64,000 nucleotides of DNA from Sorex araneus (lineage: Eukaryota; Chordata; Mammalia; Eulipotyphla; Soricidae), in contig NC_073312.1 of assembly GCF_027595985.1 (NCBI RefSeq), positions 10,459,426 to 10,523,425 on the forward strand, read 5' to 3'. Both the position numbers and the translations under genes were made by a program. The stretch's first letter is position 1. Every line of letters begins with the position of its first letter. The notes under the pieces were generated by a model. That model was not told the origin of the DNA. It saw only the letters and a list, made by a program, of their open reading frames with translations, and did not search any database. Positions 36,401-42,499 of the stretch are shown piece by piece.

Positions 36401-39400
36401 ATTTAAAAGATCATCTACATTTTTCCACTTTTCACTGAACCTCTCCAAGAGTCCTCCACACAAACTTCCCCTTTGGAGGTTGGGATTGAGCCTGATACAC
36501 AGACTAGGGCACGAGGCTATCTATTACATTCGAACTCTCAACAGAAAGTTCCACCCATTTTCTCAGTATAGTCTCTGAGCAGGCTTTCCCAGCCAACTCC
36601 ATTTCCTACCCTATCCTATCACAGATCTCAGTGTTACCTGTCCCAAGAACACTGCCATACATGCAAATTTAAGATACCTTACGAGGACCCAGGTGTATGC
36701 ATCCCCAAAAGGCAACTCCTATTTTAATGATGAAGATTTTGGTAGCGGCTGTACTACACTCACCGTCTGTGCATAAAACTAACATGTTCCAAGATTATTA
36801 GAGCCTGACGCAGAGACTGATGAGCAACCACAGATGGCTGGCCTTGGATTTGTCTCAGGAAGAGACTGGAGAAAGAATGATGCTGAAGAAGTGGGCTCAG
36901 TGCTTGAGTAGAAAGATCAGAGATGGTGTGTCTACTTGGAGAAGTGGGGGCTCAAGAAAGGAGGAAGAAGGGAAAGGGAAGGCAGGTCCTCGGTGCCCAT
37001 TTGGTTACCAGCTAGTACTGGGCTCAGTGTTCGCTTAGCAGACCAGGCCTCTGATCTTTTAGTAGGAAACAAATGGCTTCAACCTACACAACAGGCAACT
37101 GAATCCCCAAGAGTGGCAAGCCAGCACAGAGGTGGTGCCCCAGCAAAAAAAAAAAAAAAAATAGGCGAGTCAGTTTCCAAGCCATCCAGGAACTTTAAGG
37201 ATGGAGAGCTATCTGCTAAAAAGCCCCTAGATGAATTTGGACAGAATCAAGAGAGAGAAAAGATTTGGCCTTTGATTTTGTCATGTTACAGTGAGTTGGA
37301 TTCCAAGTTGCACGATGATCCTTTAAGAAACCACCTATTTCAGGTAGCTATCCAGTTTTCCCAGCACCACTTGCTAAAGAGACTTTCCTTGTTCCACTTT
37401 GCATTTCTTGCTCCTTTGTCAAAGATTAAGTGGCCATATACTTGGGGGTCTGTGACAGGATATCCAACTCTGTTCCATTGGTCTGCAGGTCTGTTTTTAC
37501 CCAATACCATGCTGTTTTAATTACTACTGCTTTGTAGTAGAGTTTGGGGAAGGTGACACCACCCATCTTCTTTTTTCCAAGGACTGCTTTAGCTATTCGT
37601 GGGGGCTTATTGTTCCATATAAATTTCAGGAGTGCTTTGTCTATTTCTTTGAAAAATGTCATGGGTATCCTGACAGGGACTGCATTAAATTTGTATAGTG
37701 CTTTGGGCAGTATTGCCATTTTGATAATGTTAATTCTCCCTATCCATGAGCAAGAGATGTGTCTCCATTGCCTAGTGTCCTCCTTTATTTCTTGAAGTAG
37801 TGTTTCATAATTTTCCTTGTATAGGTCCTTCACCTCTTTGGTTAAGCTGATTCCAGGTACTTGATTTTCTGAGGTACTATTGTGAATGGGATTGCTTTTT
37901 TAATGTCTCTTTCTTCTCTTTCATTATTTGTATATAAGAAAGCCATGGACTTTTGGGGAGAAGAAAGATGGAATAGAGAAGGGATCGCTAAGAAAATGAT
38001 GACTGGAGAAACCAGTTGGGATGGGAGATGCATGCCGAAAGTAGATAATGGACCAAACATGATGACCTCTCAGTATCTGTGTTGCAAGCTATAATGCCCA
38101 AAAGTAGAGAGAGAGTATGGGGAATATTGTCTGCCTTAGAGGCAGGGGGAGGGTAGGAAACATGGGGTATACCAGGGATATTGGTGTTGGGGAATGTGCA
38201 CTGGTGGAAGGATGGGTGTTTGATCATTGTGCGATTGTAACCCAAACATGAAAGCTTGTAACTATCTCACGATGATTCAATAAATTTTTTTTTCTTTTTG
38301 GGTCACACCCAGCGATGCTCAGGGGTTACTCCTGGCTCTGCACTCAGGAATTACTCCTGGCGGTGCTTGGGGGACCATATGGGATGCCGGGGATCGAACC
38401 CGGGTCGGCCGCGTGCAAGGCAAACGCCCTACCCGCTGTGCTATCGCTCCGGCCCCAGATTCAATAAAATTTTAAAAAAATTAAAAAAAAGAAACCACCT
38501 ATTGTGATGCTAACAGAACAAGAGAGGGAACTTAAGTGCTTCGGATGTTACTTTGGAAGAGTAACTATGTCTTGCTTATCACCGTATCACGTCACAGTGT
38601 CTGCTATAGCAGGAATCCACACATTGAATCTTGTAAAATTAATATCAGATGCACCTCTGGGTACTTATATAATATCATTAAATTCTCAAAACATGATGAT
38701 TACTAGAGTATGGGAGAGGGGCAGACAAGGTGAGTGAAAGGAGGCAAAAGGAAAAAGGTACAAATTTTCAGTTTCAGTAAAGTCCTGAGGTCTTTTTCAG
38801 TCAGCGACCCAAAGATGAAGCAATCAGCGTCTTGTTACTCTCCAAACCTTTCCCATCCCTGAATTCCTCCGACATGCAAGCAGAGTACAGGAGAAATGGC
38901 ACTGAAACAAAACACTTTGGAATGTTTAGGATTTCATTAGGCAGAGAAGGGAGACGTTGAGGGTAGATACTTACCCTGGAGGAAAGAGGAAAAGCAGTGG
39001 GGGAGGAGAGGAGGGAATTCCAGGCTCTCCTACAAGCCAGTGGGCTGCTATTACCACGGGAAGAGACCTGGAAGCACCACTGGGTGGGTGTCAGGAAGTT
39101 CTAAGCTAGAGCGCGATGATCAGACTTGAGCCTTAAGAACTTTGCTTTGGGAACTGAAGCGACAGCATGGCAGATTGACAGCATGCTCTGCGTGGAGCAG
39201 GCTCCGCTTCTATCTCCAGGACTGCATGGCCCCCTAAGCACTGTCAGGAGTTACCCCTGACTGCTGCCAAGAGTAGCCCCAAGTACTGCCAGGTGCGGTC
39301 CTCAAATCAAAATAAAATAGGAACCTTGCTTTGGCAGCAAGTCCTGATGAACTAGGGTGAACTAGGGAGGAGGCAAGAATAGTAACTAGCACAGGGACTG

Positions 39401-41016
39401 AGAAAATAATAAAAGGGGGTTGGGTGCCTTTGGGTCAAGGCATTTTCTGAACACCCTCCAAGTCCAGGTCAGAACCTTCCCACATACTCCAGCCATAGAC
39501 AATTGCACAGGGCAGAATTCTAACTAGGATAGACCTGCAGTGATTCCTCTTGGCTTAGCACTGAGTCACAGGACATCTTGCTGCCTAAAGGACTCAGGAA
39601 TGTCACGGTGGTGAATGAGTCCATTTTCTAGCCTTAAGGTTTGTCCCATGGAGCTGAAGTCACAGCCAAGTGTCCCTGCACAAGGAGGAAGTCGGAGGAG
39701 TTGACCTTCAAGATTTTTCCTAGCAGGAGCCAGTGGAAAGAGAGGGGGATTCAGAATCCCAAACAATCCTGTGTTCCCTAAGTCTCACCCTGCCAGCCAC
39801 TCTGTCAGACCTCTTTCCCTTCCTATCACTCTCTGTCCCTCATGTAAATGCCCCTTATCTACATGTATGGGGTCAGTTTTATCCGTGAAACACGAACACT
39901 CATTTCTGTTACACAGTGCTCCTAAGGAGCTATTAAAAGAACATGCGAAGCACATGGCACACGGAACTCGGTAGACTCCGTGAAAAACGCATCTTCGTAC
40001 ATCTTCATCTTGTCCACAGCCGCAGCCTGGTACTTCCTCAGCACCTACTCTGCTTGGGGTCGCCTCCCCGCACCAAGCAAACTGCTTCCAGTCCCAACCC
40101 GAAGAAGGTGGGGTCCATCGCCTAGTGGGTCTGGAGCTGGGGGTGAGAATGACGTCGCCGGGGTTTCTACTGCTCCCGGATGTGCCTCTCATTTTGCACG
40201 AGGCTCAGGGACTAGAAGAGGGACTTTGGCTGGCAGAGGGGTCCCCCTGCTCTCTCCCCTGGGCGGGCGAGTGGAGGTGAGGTGGGAACACTGACAGAAG
40301 ACGAATCCCGGGTCGACTCTGGGCAGGAGCTGGACGGCTGGGGATGGGCGCGTCATCCAGGCAGAGAGAAGGGCATGCCAAGGGCAGGACGCATGCAACT
40401 GGCGGAAAAACTTGGACGCAGCGGGATCCGGCTGGGTATCAGGCCTCGGAGACAGACTTGGAGCCAAATTCTAGCAGATGCCAAGATGCGCGTCGCCCGG
40501 GTGGGCCGAGAGCGGCCGCAGCAGCGAGGCTGAGCTCGGCGGTGGCACAGCCACTTGATTTCAGCGGTGGCGCGGCCAACAGCCAGGTCCCGATCAGTCG
40601 TAGCCCGGTCGCTACAAACCCGCCTAGCGTCCCCTTTCCTCCCGCCTCTCTCGGCGCCGTCCCTTCCAGGGGGGCCGCCTCTGCGTGCCACCTCTGCACC
40701 CCGATTGCGCCCGCACCCCCTCCACACCCCCAGAGCCCGACCCCCCGCCGCGGCGGCGCGCGTGCGCGACTCTACAGCGCAGGCGCACGGCGCTGCCGCA
40801 GCACAGGGCGGGGGGAGAGGGGCTGGAGGGACGCGGGTCCCCGGCGCCTACCAGGTGCCCGTAGACGTCGGCGGGCTGCAGGTAGAAGGTGGCGTTGAGC
40901 AGCTCCTCCAGCCGGCGCGGGACCTGGTTCTCCTGGTAGTACCGCATCGCCTGCCGCCGGAGCTTCTGCAGCTCCCGGGCGCTCCCGGAGCCGCGGCGGT
41001 CGCCGTCATCCCCCAT
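12049..41016 (-). CDS. ENO4: ENO4 (enolase 4), complete gene span, 14 coding exons
   Basis: ENO4 is the enolase-like protein of the sperm flagellum; in mouse it is needed for normal sperm structure, motility and male fertility. The exons join to 1848 bp (615 codons plus stop) with every phase consistent and no frameshift or premature stop. Junctions were fixed by GT/AG signals and the known family sequence. The enolase N-terminal part is exons 1-3, a charged linker follows in exon 4, and a barrel-like part in exons 5-13. By eye against yeast enolase, the positions of the general acid-side Glu168 (exon 6, KEVICIP) and Lys396 (exon 13, FVKLGG) are kept. The three metal ligands are replaced (Asn, Ile, Gly), His373 is lost, and Lys345 is Arg. 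The start is ATG at 41016, inside a CpG island; the stop is TGA at 12049-12051. It converges on SHTN1 and is head-to-head with HSPA12A. Confidence 0.95.
12350..12386. repeat. (TTTA)n simple repeat
   Basis: About eight TTTA units with one interruption. Confidence 0.9.
12394..12765 (+). mobile_element. type C element, long copy
   Basis: Same 5' block as 9455-9910 (TGTAATCTCATCAACGGCCA), the type C middle (CTCATTCCCCTGACCCTGAA), and a degraded 3' end (GAGATGTTACTGAGCCCACC). Confidence 0.7.
12777..12812. repeat. (TTTA)n simple repeat
   Basis: TTTA units next to the end of a type C element. Confidence 0.85.
12854..13030 (-). mobile_element. type A SINE, full length
   Basis: Poly-T, then GGTCACACCTGGCAATGCAC through to the head CTATCACCCCAGCCC. 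Confidence 0.92.
13049..13308 (-). mobile_element. type B SINE, full length
   Basis: Minus copy. Shows both the type B body and the complete head (reverse complement of GGACTGGAGCCATAGCACAG). This makes the shared head of A and B plain when compared with the neighbouring type A copy. Confidence 0.92.
13319..13537 (-). mobile_element. type B SINE
   Basis: Second minus type B copy directly behind the first. The head is truncated at the CAAACGCC position. Confidence 0.88.
13915..14110 (-). mobile_element. L1 3'-end fragment (older)
   Basis: Reverse complement of the shrew L1 3' UTR end (ATTAAATCACTGTGAGATAG, CAACACCCACCCCTCCACCA). Confidence 0.65.
14335..14485 (+). mobile_element. ultra-short L1 3' insertion
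   Basis: About 123 bp of L1 3' end (GGCATGGGTGTTTGAGCATT ... GATTCAATAA and A-rich tail) at 14349-14471. Flanked by the 14-bp duplication ATTTCCCACCTAAA at 14335-14348 and 14472-14485. Confidence 0.9.
14544..14688 (-). mobile_element. type A SINE, diverged
   Basis: Minus copy ending CTGTACTATCTCTCCTCCCA. Confidence 0.75.
14938..15068 (-). mobile_element. ultra-short L1 3' insertion
   Basis: About 103 bp of L1 3' end in minus orientation. Flanked by the 14-bp duplication CAGCACTCACTTTT at 14938-14951 and 15055-15068. Confidence 0.9.
15950..16067 (-). CDS. ENO4: ENO4 exon 13
   Basis: Reads [39 protein letters not shown], then a split Gly. This is the conserved enolase C-terminal block; the Lys in FVKLGG aligns with yeast Lys396. 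Donor GTATGC. Confidence 0.97.
16068..16595 (-). other. ENO4: ENO4 intron 12
   Basis: 528 bp. A short CT run lies near 16187-16204; otherwise nothing recognised. Confidence 0.85.
16596..16663 (-). CDS. ENO4: ENO4 exon 12
   Basis: After a split Ser codon reads [22 protein letters not shown]. It aligns with the yeast stretch holding His373; Ser/Ala/Glu stand where His-Arg-Ser would be. Confidence 0.95.
17065..17326 (+). mobile_element. type B SINE with target-site duplication
   Basis: Full-length type B copy. Flanked by AGATATAGTCT at 17065-17075 and 17316-17326. Confidence 0.92.
17398..17586 (-). mobile_element. type A SINE with target-site duplication
   Basis: Minus copy at 17413-17571. 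The 15-bp flanking repeat TTGACACTTTTTTTT is at 17398-17412 and 17572-17586. The head end is truncated. Confidence 0.92.
18440..18545 (+). mobile_element. type A SINE with internal deletion
   Basis: GGGCTGGAGAGAGTACAGTG head jumps straight to the CAGGAGTGATCCCGGAGTG part of the body. Confidence 0.8.
18817..19012 (-). CDS. ENO4: ENO4 exon 11
   Basis: Reads [65 protein letters not shown], then one base. The AGA of HIIAGAE stands where enolases have the Asp320 ligand. The Arg of LIIRHTNQ is at the catalytic Lys345 position. Confidence 0.97.
19220..19437 (+). mobile_element. type A SINE, full length, young
   Basis: Near-consensus copy at 19236-19421 with an A-rich tail. Flanked by a perfect 16-bp duplication AAAGATCTGGTGAGTC at 19220-19235 and 19422-19437. 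Confidence 0.97.
19631..19786 (-). mobile_element. type A SINE, diverged
   Basis: Minus copy ending CTATCACTCCAGCCCC. Confidence 0.85.
19938..20100 (+). mobile_element. type A SINE, old
   Basis: Diverged head (GGCCTGGAAAGCTAGTACAG) and body (AGAGCCAGGAGTGACACCTG). Confidence 0.7.
20832..20957 (-). CDS. ENO4: ENO4 exon 10
   Basis: Reads [42 protein letters not shown]. The DPF motif of enolases is kept, but Ile replaces the metal-binding Glu just before it. Clean CAG acceptor and GTAACA donor. Confidence 0.97.
21225..21385 (-). mobile_element. old tRNA-like SINE remnant
   Basis: Minus tRNA-like head (GGGATTGAACTCGCAATCTC, CTGTACCACTGAGCTATCTC) with a diverged body. Confidence 0.55.
21744..21951 (-). 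mobile_element. type A SINE, full length
   Basis: Near-consensus minus copy at 21759-21936. Flanked by a 15-bp duplication GATAATACTATTCTT at 21744-21758 and 21937-21951. Confidence 0.96.
21960..22090 (+). mobile_element. type A SINE remnant
   Basis: Weak match over the body (GAGCACTGTTCAGGAGTGAC, CCCCTGAGCATC). Confidence 0.5.
22394..22924 (-). mobile_element. L1 3'-end insertion, about 500 bp
   Basis: Reverse complement of the L1 3' UTR, from poly-T and TATTGAATCACTGTGAGGTA to TTTCTGACTCATTTCACTTA. The flanks AATGCTAATGACTTTG (22394-22409) and AATGCTATTGACTTTG (22909-22924) are a 16-bp duplication with one mismatch. Confidence 0.9.
23917..23943. repeat. (GTTT)n simple repeat
   Basis: Six to seven GTTT units in ENO4 intron 9. 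Confidence 0.9.
24128..24295 (-). CDS. ENO4: ENO4 exon 9
   Basis: Reads [62 protein letters not shown] aligns with the enolase GMDVAA segment, with Asn in place of the metal-binding Asp246. Phase 0 at both ends. Confidence 0.97.
24312..24480. repeat. degenerate tandem duplication
   Basis: AAGAGAGCTCGCTC occurs at about 24313 and 24367, with further related blocks (AGGAGAGCCCGCTTAGG) behind. The spacing is about 54-60 bp. Confidence 0.55.
24811..25040 (-). mobile_element. type A SINE, full length
   Basis: Minus copy with a long T/ATT-rich tail. Flanked by GGCTTTATTTTTA at 24811-24823 and 25028-25040. Confidence 0.93.
25165..25250 (+). mobile_element. tRNA-Ala-like SINE or pseudogene
   Basis: GGTGTAGCTGGGGGGTAAAG ... 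GGGTTCAATCCC followed by an A-rich tail. Resembles a tRNA-Ala head, not the type A/B head. The arms do not pair well enough for a functional tRNA. Confidence 0.55.
25690..25865 (-). mobile_element. type A SINE, old
   Basis: Diverged minus copy (CGGCAATGCTCAGAGCTTAC, GGCAAGTGCCTTAACACTCA). Confidence 0.65.
27170..27226 (-). CDS. ENO4: ENO4 exon 8 (57 bp)
   Basis: A very short exon, found by matching the family linker: [19 protein letters not shown]. It has a CACAG acceptor (right side) and a CAG/GTGAGG donor (left side), phase 0 at both ends. It restores the frame between exons 7 and 9. Lysine-rich linker, likely flexible. Confidence 0.92.
27362..27612. repeat. compound (TC)n/(AC)n microsatellite
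   Basis: A clean (TC)n then (AC)n run at 27362-27418, decaying into CACTCT/CACACA-type sequence. It produces long but meaningless open frames on both strands. Confidence 0.95.
28003..28308 (+). mobile_element. type B SINE next to a head fragment
   Basis: A head fragment at 28003-28060 (GGAGTGATAGCACACCG) is followed by a full type B copy at about 28063-28303 ending GATGACAGTGCTACAGACAG. Confidence 0.88.
28631..28964 (+). mobile_element. L1 3'-end insertion with internal deletion
   Basis: L1 3' UTR in plus orientation, ending GGTGATTCATTAAAAAATAA. Flanked by AGAAACTGCA(C/T)CCA at 28631-28644 and 28951-28964. An 11-bp hairpin replaces normal sequence near its 3' end. Confidence 0.88.
28865..28889. 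other. perfect 11-bp inverted repeat
   Basis: GTAAGTCTGTA, then GCT, then TACAGACTTAC. Lies inside the L1 3' end and is absent from the other L1 copies in the window. Confidence 0.95.
29045..29135 (+). mobile_element. old tRNA-like SINE remnant
   Basis: Head-like GATGGCTCAGTGACAAAGCA followed by GCCTTGTAAGCCTGAGG. Confidence 0.45.
29345..29395 (-). CDS. ENO4: ENO4 exon 7 (51 bp)
   Basis: Reads [17 protein letters not shown]. Acceptor TTACAG, donor GTATGT, phase 0 at both ends. Confidence 0.95.
29908..30090 (+). mobile_element. type A SINE
   Basis: GGGCTGGAGAGAAAGCACAG head, body, and A-rich tail. Confidence 0.88.
30118..30255 (+). mobile_element. type A SINE, old
   Basis: Diverged copy with CTCAGTCCCTAGAGCC and CCCCGAGCACAGCC. 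Confidence 0.5.
30984..31085 (+). mobile_element. type A SINE, partial
   Basis: GAGGGCCAGAGAGATAGCAC head with a shortened middle. It ends about 65 bp from ENO4 exon 6. Confidence 0.75.
31149..31280 (-). CDS. ENO4: ENO4 exon 6
   Basis: Reads [51 protein letters not shown] aligns with the enolase QEFMI segment, so the Glu168 position is kept. The donor GTACCT is weaker than average. Confidence 0.96.
31370..31539 (-). CDS. ENO4: ENO4 exon 5
   Basis: Reads (G)[56 protein letters not shown]. The 89-bp intron 5 separates it from exon 6. Confidence 0.96.
32103..32281 (-). mobile_element. type A SINE, full length
   Basis: Minus copy from GGGTCACACCCAGCAATGCT to CTATCGCTCTGGCCCC. Confidence 0.9.
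32379..32734 (+). mobile_element. composite type B element
   Basis: Between two copies of AATTTGACAG (32379-32388, 32725-32734) lie three parts: a type B-like tail piece (GCTACAGTGCTACAGTG), about 115 bp of unrelated sequence, and a type B body lacking the 5' half of the head but ending normally. Confidence 0.7.
32933..33090 (-). mobile_element. type A SINE, diverged
   Basis: Minus copy (CAGTCACACCTAGCAATAC ... CTAGCTCTGTGGCCCC). Confidence 0.75.
33205..33375 (+). mobile_element. type A SINE, old
   Basis: Diverged plus copy. The body GAACCATCAGGAGTAGTTCC is recognisable. Confidence 0.65.
33458..33588 (-). CDS. ENO4: ENO4 exon 4 (linker)
   Basis: After a split Arg codon reads [43 protein letters not shown], then one base. 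A charged, probably helical stretch leads into a Ser/Thr/Pro linker. The frame runs into exon 5 at ...QKAGKKE. Confidence 0.94.
34440..34580 (-). mobile_element. type A SINE, old
   Basis: Diverged minus copy (GGGATACACCCAGCTATGCT ... TATCTCTCTGGCTCC). Confidence 0.65.
34576..35022 (-). mobile_element. type A SINE interrupted by a type B SINE
   Basis: The outer minus type A copy is bounded by GGTAGAAAT(G/A)TTTTC at 34576-34590 and about 35008-35022. A plus type B copy (about 34630-34843) lies inside its CTTTTTGGGT segment, which is repeated at both borders. Confidence 0.85.
35261..35451 (-). CDS. ENO4: ENO4 exon 3
   Basis: Reads [63 protein letters not shown], then two bases of Arg. ISTHFQVQE stands where true enolases carry the mobile Ser39 loop, which is not conserved here. 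Confidence 0.96.
35452..36200 (-). other. ENO4: ENO4 intron 2
   Basis: 749 bp of AT-rich sequence with no repeat recognised. Confidence 0.85.
36201..36329 (-). CDS. ENO4: ENO4 exon 2
   Basis: Reads [43 protein letters not shown]. Resembles the enolase N-terminal segment (ILDSRGNPTVEV): the DGLG.PTLQV core is visible but the SRGN is changed. Confidence 0.97.
37325..38503 (+). mobile_element. L1 insertion with 5' inversion
   Basis: Bounded by the 15-bp duplication AAGAAACCACCTATT (37325-37339 and 38489-38503). From 37340 to about 37952 the L1 ORF2 C-terminal region is inverted: the minus strand reads [19 protein letters not shown] ... [19 protein letters not shown]. From about 37953 the 3' UTR runs in plus orientation to the A-rich tail. 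A type A SINE interrupts the tail. The ORF2 remnant is only about 200 codons and is not functional. Confidence 0.93.
38274..38468 (-). mobile_element. type A SINE nested in the L1 tail
   Basis: Near-consensus minus copy at 38285-38457. Flanked by GATTCAATAAA at 38274-38284 and 38458-38468; that sequence is the L1 3' end itself. Confidence 0.95.
39148..39320 (+). mobile_element. type A SINE, old
   Basis: Diverged plus copy (GGGAACTGAAGCGACAGCAT ... AAATCAAAATAAAA). Confidence 0.65.
40852..41016 (-). CDS. ENO4: ENO4 exon 1 (start)
   Basis: Starts at ATG 41016 and reads [55 protein letters not shown]. Ends at a donor G/GTAGGC at 40851. REL.KL..QAM.YY.EN.VP matches the family N-terminus. This is the first ATG in the frame and lies in the CpG island. 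Confidence 0.96.
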
Positions 41017-41077
41017 GGTAGGAGAGCCGAGGCGACCGCGGGGCTTGGCCAGGGGGGGACCCCGCCGGCGTCCTGCC

Positions 41078-41092
41078 CGTCGCTAGGCGACG
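41078..41092. promoter_or_regulatory. RFX X-box-like palindrome
   Basis: CGTCGC-TAG-GCGACG, a perfect inverted repeat with the spacing of the RFX X-box (GTTGC-TAG-GCAAC) and one symmetrical base change per arm. Lies 62 bp upstream of the ENO4 ATG. Confidence 0.65.
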
Positions 41093-41113
41093 CGGCGCGC
41101 GCTCGGCCGCAGT

Positions 41114-41122
41114 TCTCGCGAG
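41114..41122. promoter_or_regulatory. TCTCGCGAG promoter element
   Basis: Nine bases of the TCTCGCGAGA motif, known from CpG-island and bidirectional promoters. Followed directly by an ETS-type CTTCCGG at 41124-41130. Confidence 0.65.
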
Positions 41123-41571
41123 GCTTCCGGGCTCCCTGCCCGCGCCCCTTCCCCTCCCGGGCTCATCCCGAGTAACGGTCCCCGCCGCCGGGGACCCCTC
41201 GCCTGGATCCGACTAGCAGCCCTTCCCCGCCTCGCAATCATTGCTTTCCCCCGGCCCCTCCCCACCCCCACCCCCCAGCCCTGATGGTTTTCCAGGTGGG
41301 GGAAGATGGAAATCTACCTGATGCGCTTTTTGGCGGGCGCCGTGGCCGGGTCCCGGCCCCGGGGTGGGCAGGGGGTGCCCCGCTGCACCCGCTGCCCCTT
41401 GAATAGTGAGCTCCCACCGGGAGGCTTTGGGGGACCCGCTCCCCTGATCCGGGAGGGACTTTAGAACTCAGGATCCCGCCCGAGCGGGGACCGTGCAGAG
41501 ACTCATTCATCCCGCGCCAGTGGCGCAGTGCGCGGCCCGGCCGGCCGGGGCTGTCCAGGGGAGAAGGTGCG

Positions 41572-41607
41572 CCCCTTACCCCTACCCCTACCCCTACCCC
41601 GCCCCCC
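41572..41607. repeat. (CCCCTA)n / G-quadruplex-prone tract
   Basis: Five runs of C4 separated by TTA or TA, followed by G and C6. The minus strand therefore carries (GGGGTA)n, a telomere-like variant, inside the CpG island. Confidence 0.9.
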
Positions 41608-42395
41608 ACACACACCCCGGAGCATCCCTGGGGTGAACCCCCTAGAAGCGGAGGTGAGGTGGGAGGCAGCAGCGTGGGGATGGATCTTAAGGAATGATTT
41701 TGGCTCAGCCAGGCCGGGGTTGCGGGGTGTCCCTGGCCACGCTTCGGGAGAGAAGTGGGGATGGAGGACCCGCGTTGGAGCCCTGCGTCCAGCACTTGGA
41801 CAGCTCCCAACTCTCCTGCCCAGGCGTCCCGCGCAGTTATGTAACTTGCCAGCGCGCGCCTCGGGATGCTCCAGCTGCCTGCGGGTGCGCGGGGGTGGTG
41901 GAGAGGGTGGTCTCTCGCCCTGCCCGCCCCTCCTCCCACCCCGCACCCCTTGCCTGTTTGTGTTTCGGTCCTAAGCTTGATTAAGTTAATAGAGCGCGGA
42001 AGGGGCTTCAACCTTGTCTGGAAAGTCGTCAGACCTGCCCAGAGACACAGTGGCGAGAAAGCGCTTTGATAAATGGTATTTTCCATAAGGCACCCAGAGA
42101 GGTATAAAAATACGCTAGGCTATAAAAAGGATTGCGTGAGCCCAGACGGCTCTCTGCTGAACTCCCTCCCCCTTTTTCTCCCGGGGTCCAGGGACTGTCC
42201 CACTTTCTGGGCTGTTACTGGGCCCTCCCTGCTCCTCCTCACTAGATGGGGACCCCTCCCCGGCATGAGTCCTCATCCCTTCCTCTGGCAGTGCTTGGGG
42301 GCCACAGGGCCACAGCTAGCAACCTCTGGGGGGAGGGGGAGGGCACACATTGCCTTATGCTCTACCACTTTTTGAGTTATTCTCCAGACCCTCAT

Positions 42396-42494
42396 TTGAC
42401 TTTTTTTTTTTTTTTGCCTTGCCAGGGTTTGAACCTAGGGCTTCACACATTTGAGGCAAGTGCTCTACCATTGAGCCAAACTCCAGGCCCTTCA
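42396..42494 (-). mobile_element. tRNA-like SINE of another family
   Basis: Poly-T then GCCAGGGTTTGAACCTAGGG ... GTGCTCTACCATTGAGCCA. The tRNA-like head differs from types A/B. Confidence 0.6.
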
Positions 42495-42499
42495 GGCCC

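Larger units (their letters stand above)
36330..40851 (-). other. ENO4: ENO4 intron 1
   Basis: 4.5 kb. Holds the 5'-inverted L1 with its nested SINE and one old type A copy; the rest is unique. The right end rises into the CpG island. Confidence 0.85.
40480..41950. promoter_or_regulatory. CpG island
   Basis: Very GC-rich with dense CpG, in contrast to both sides. It covers ENO4 coding exon 1, its start codon and about 900 bp beyond. Known mammalian gene order predicts that the HSPA12A long transcript also starts here, on the + strand. Confidence 0.85.

Noticed and set aside
37426-37833. 135-codon frame on - as a host gene
   Set aside because: It is the C-terminal part of L1 ORF2 in an inverted, truncated insertion.
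41238-42086. 282-codon open frame on - in the CpG island
   Set aside because: Low-complexity Gly/Pro/Arg composition from GC richness, with no family resemblance. Overlapping long frames exist on the other strand too.
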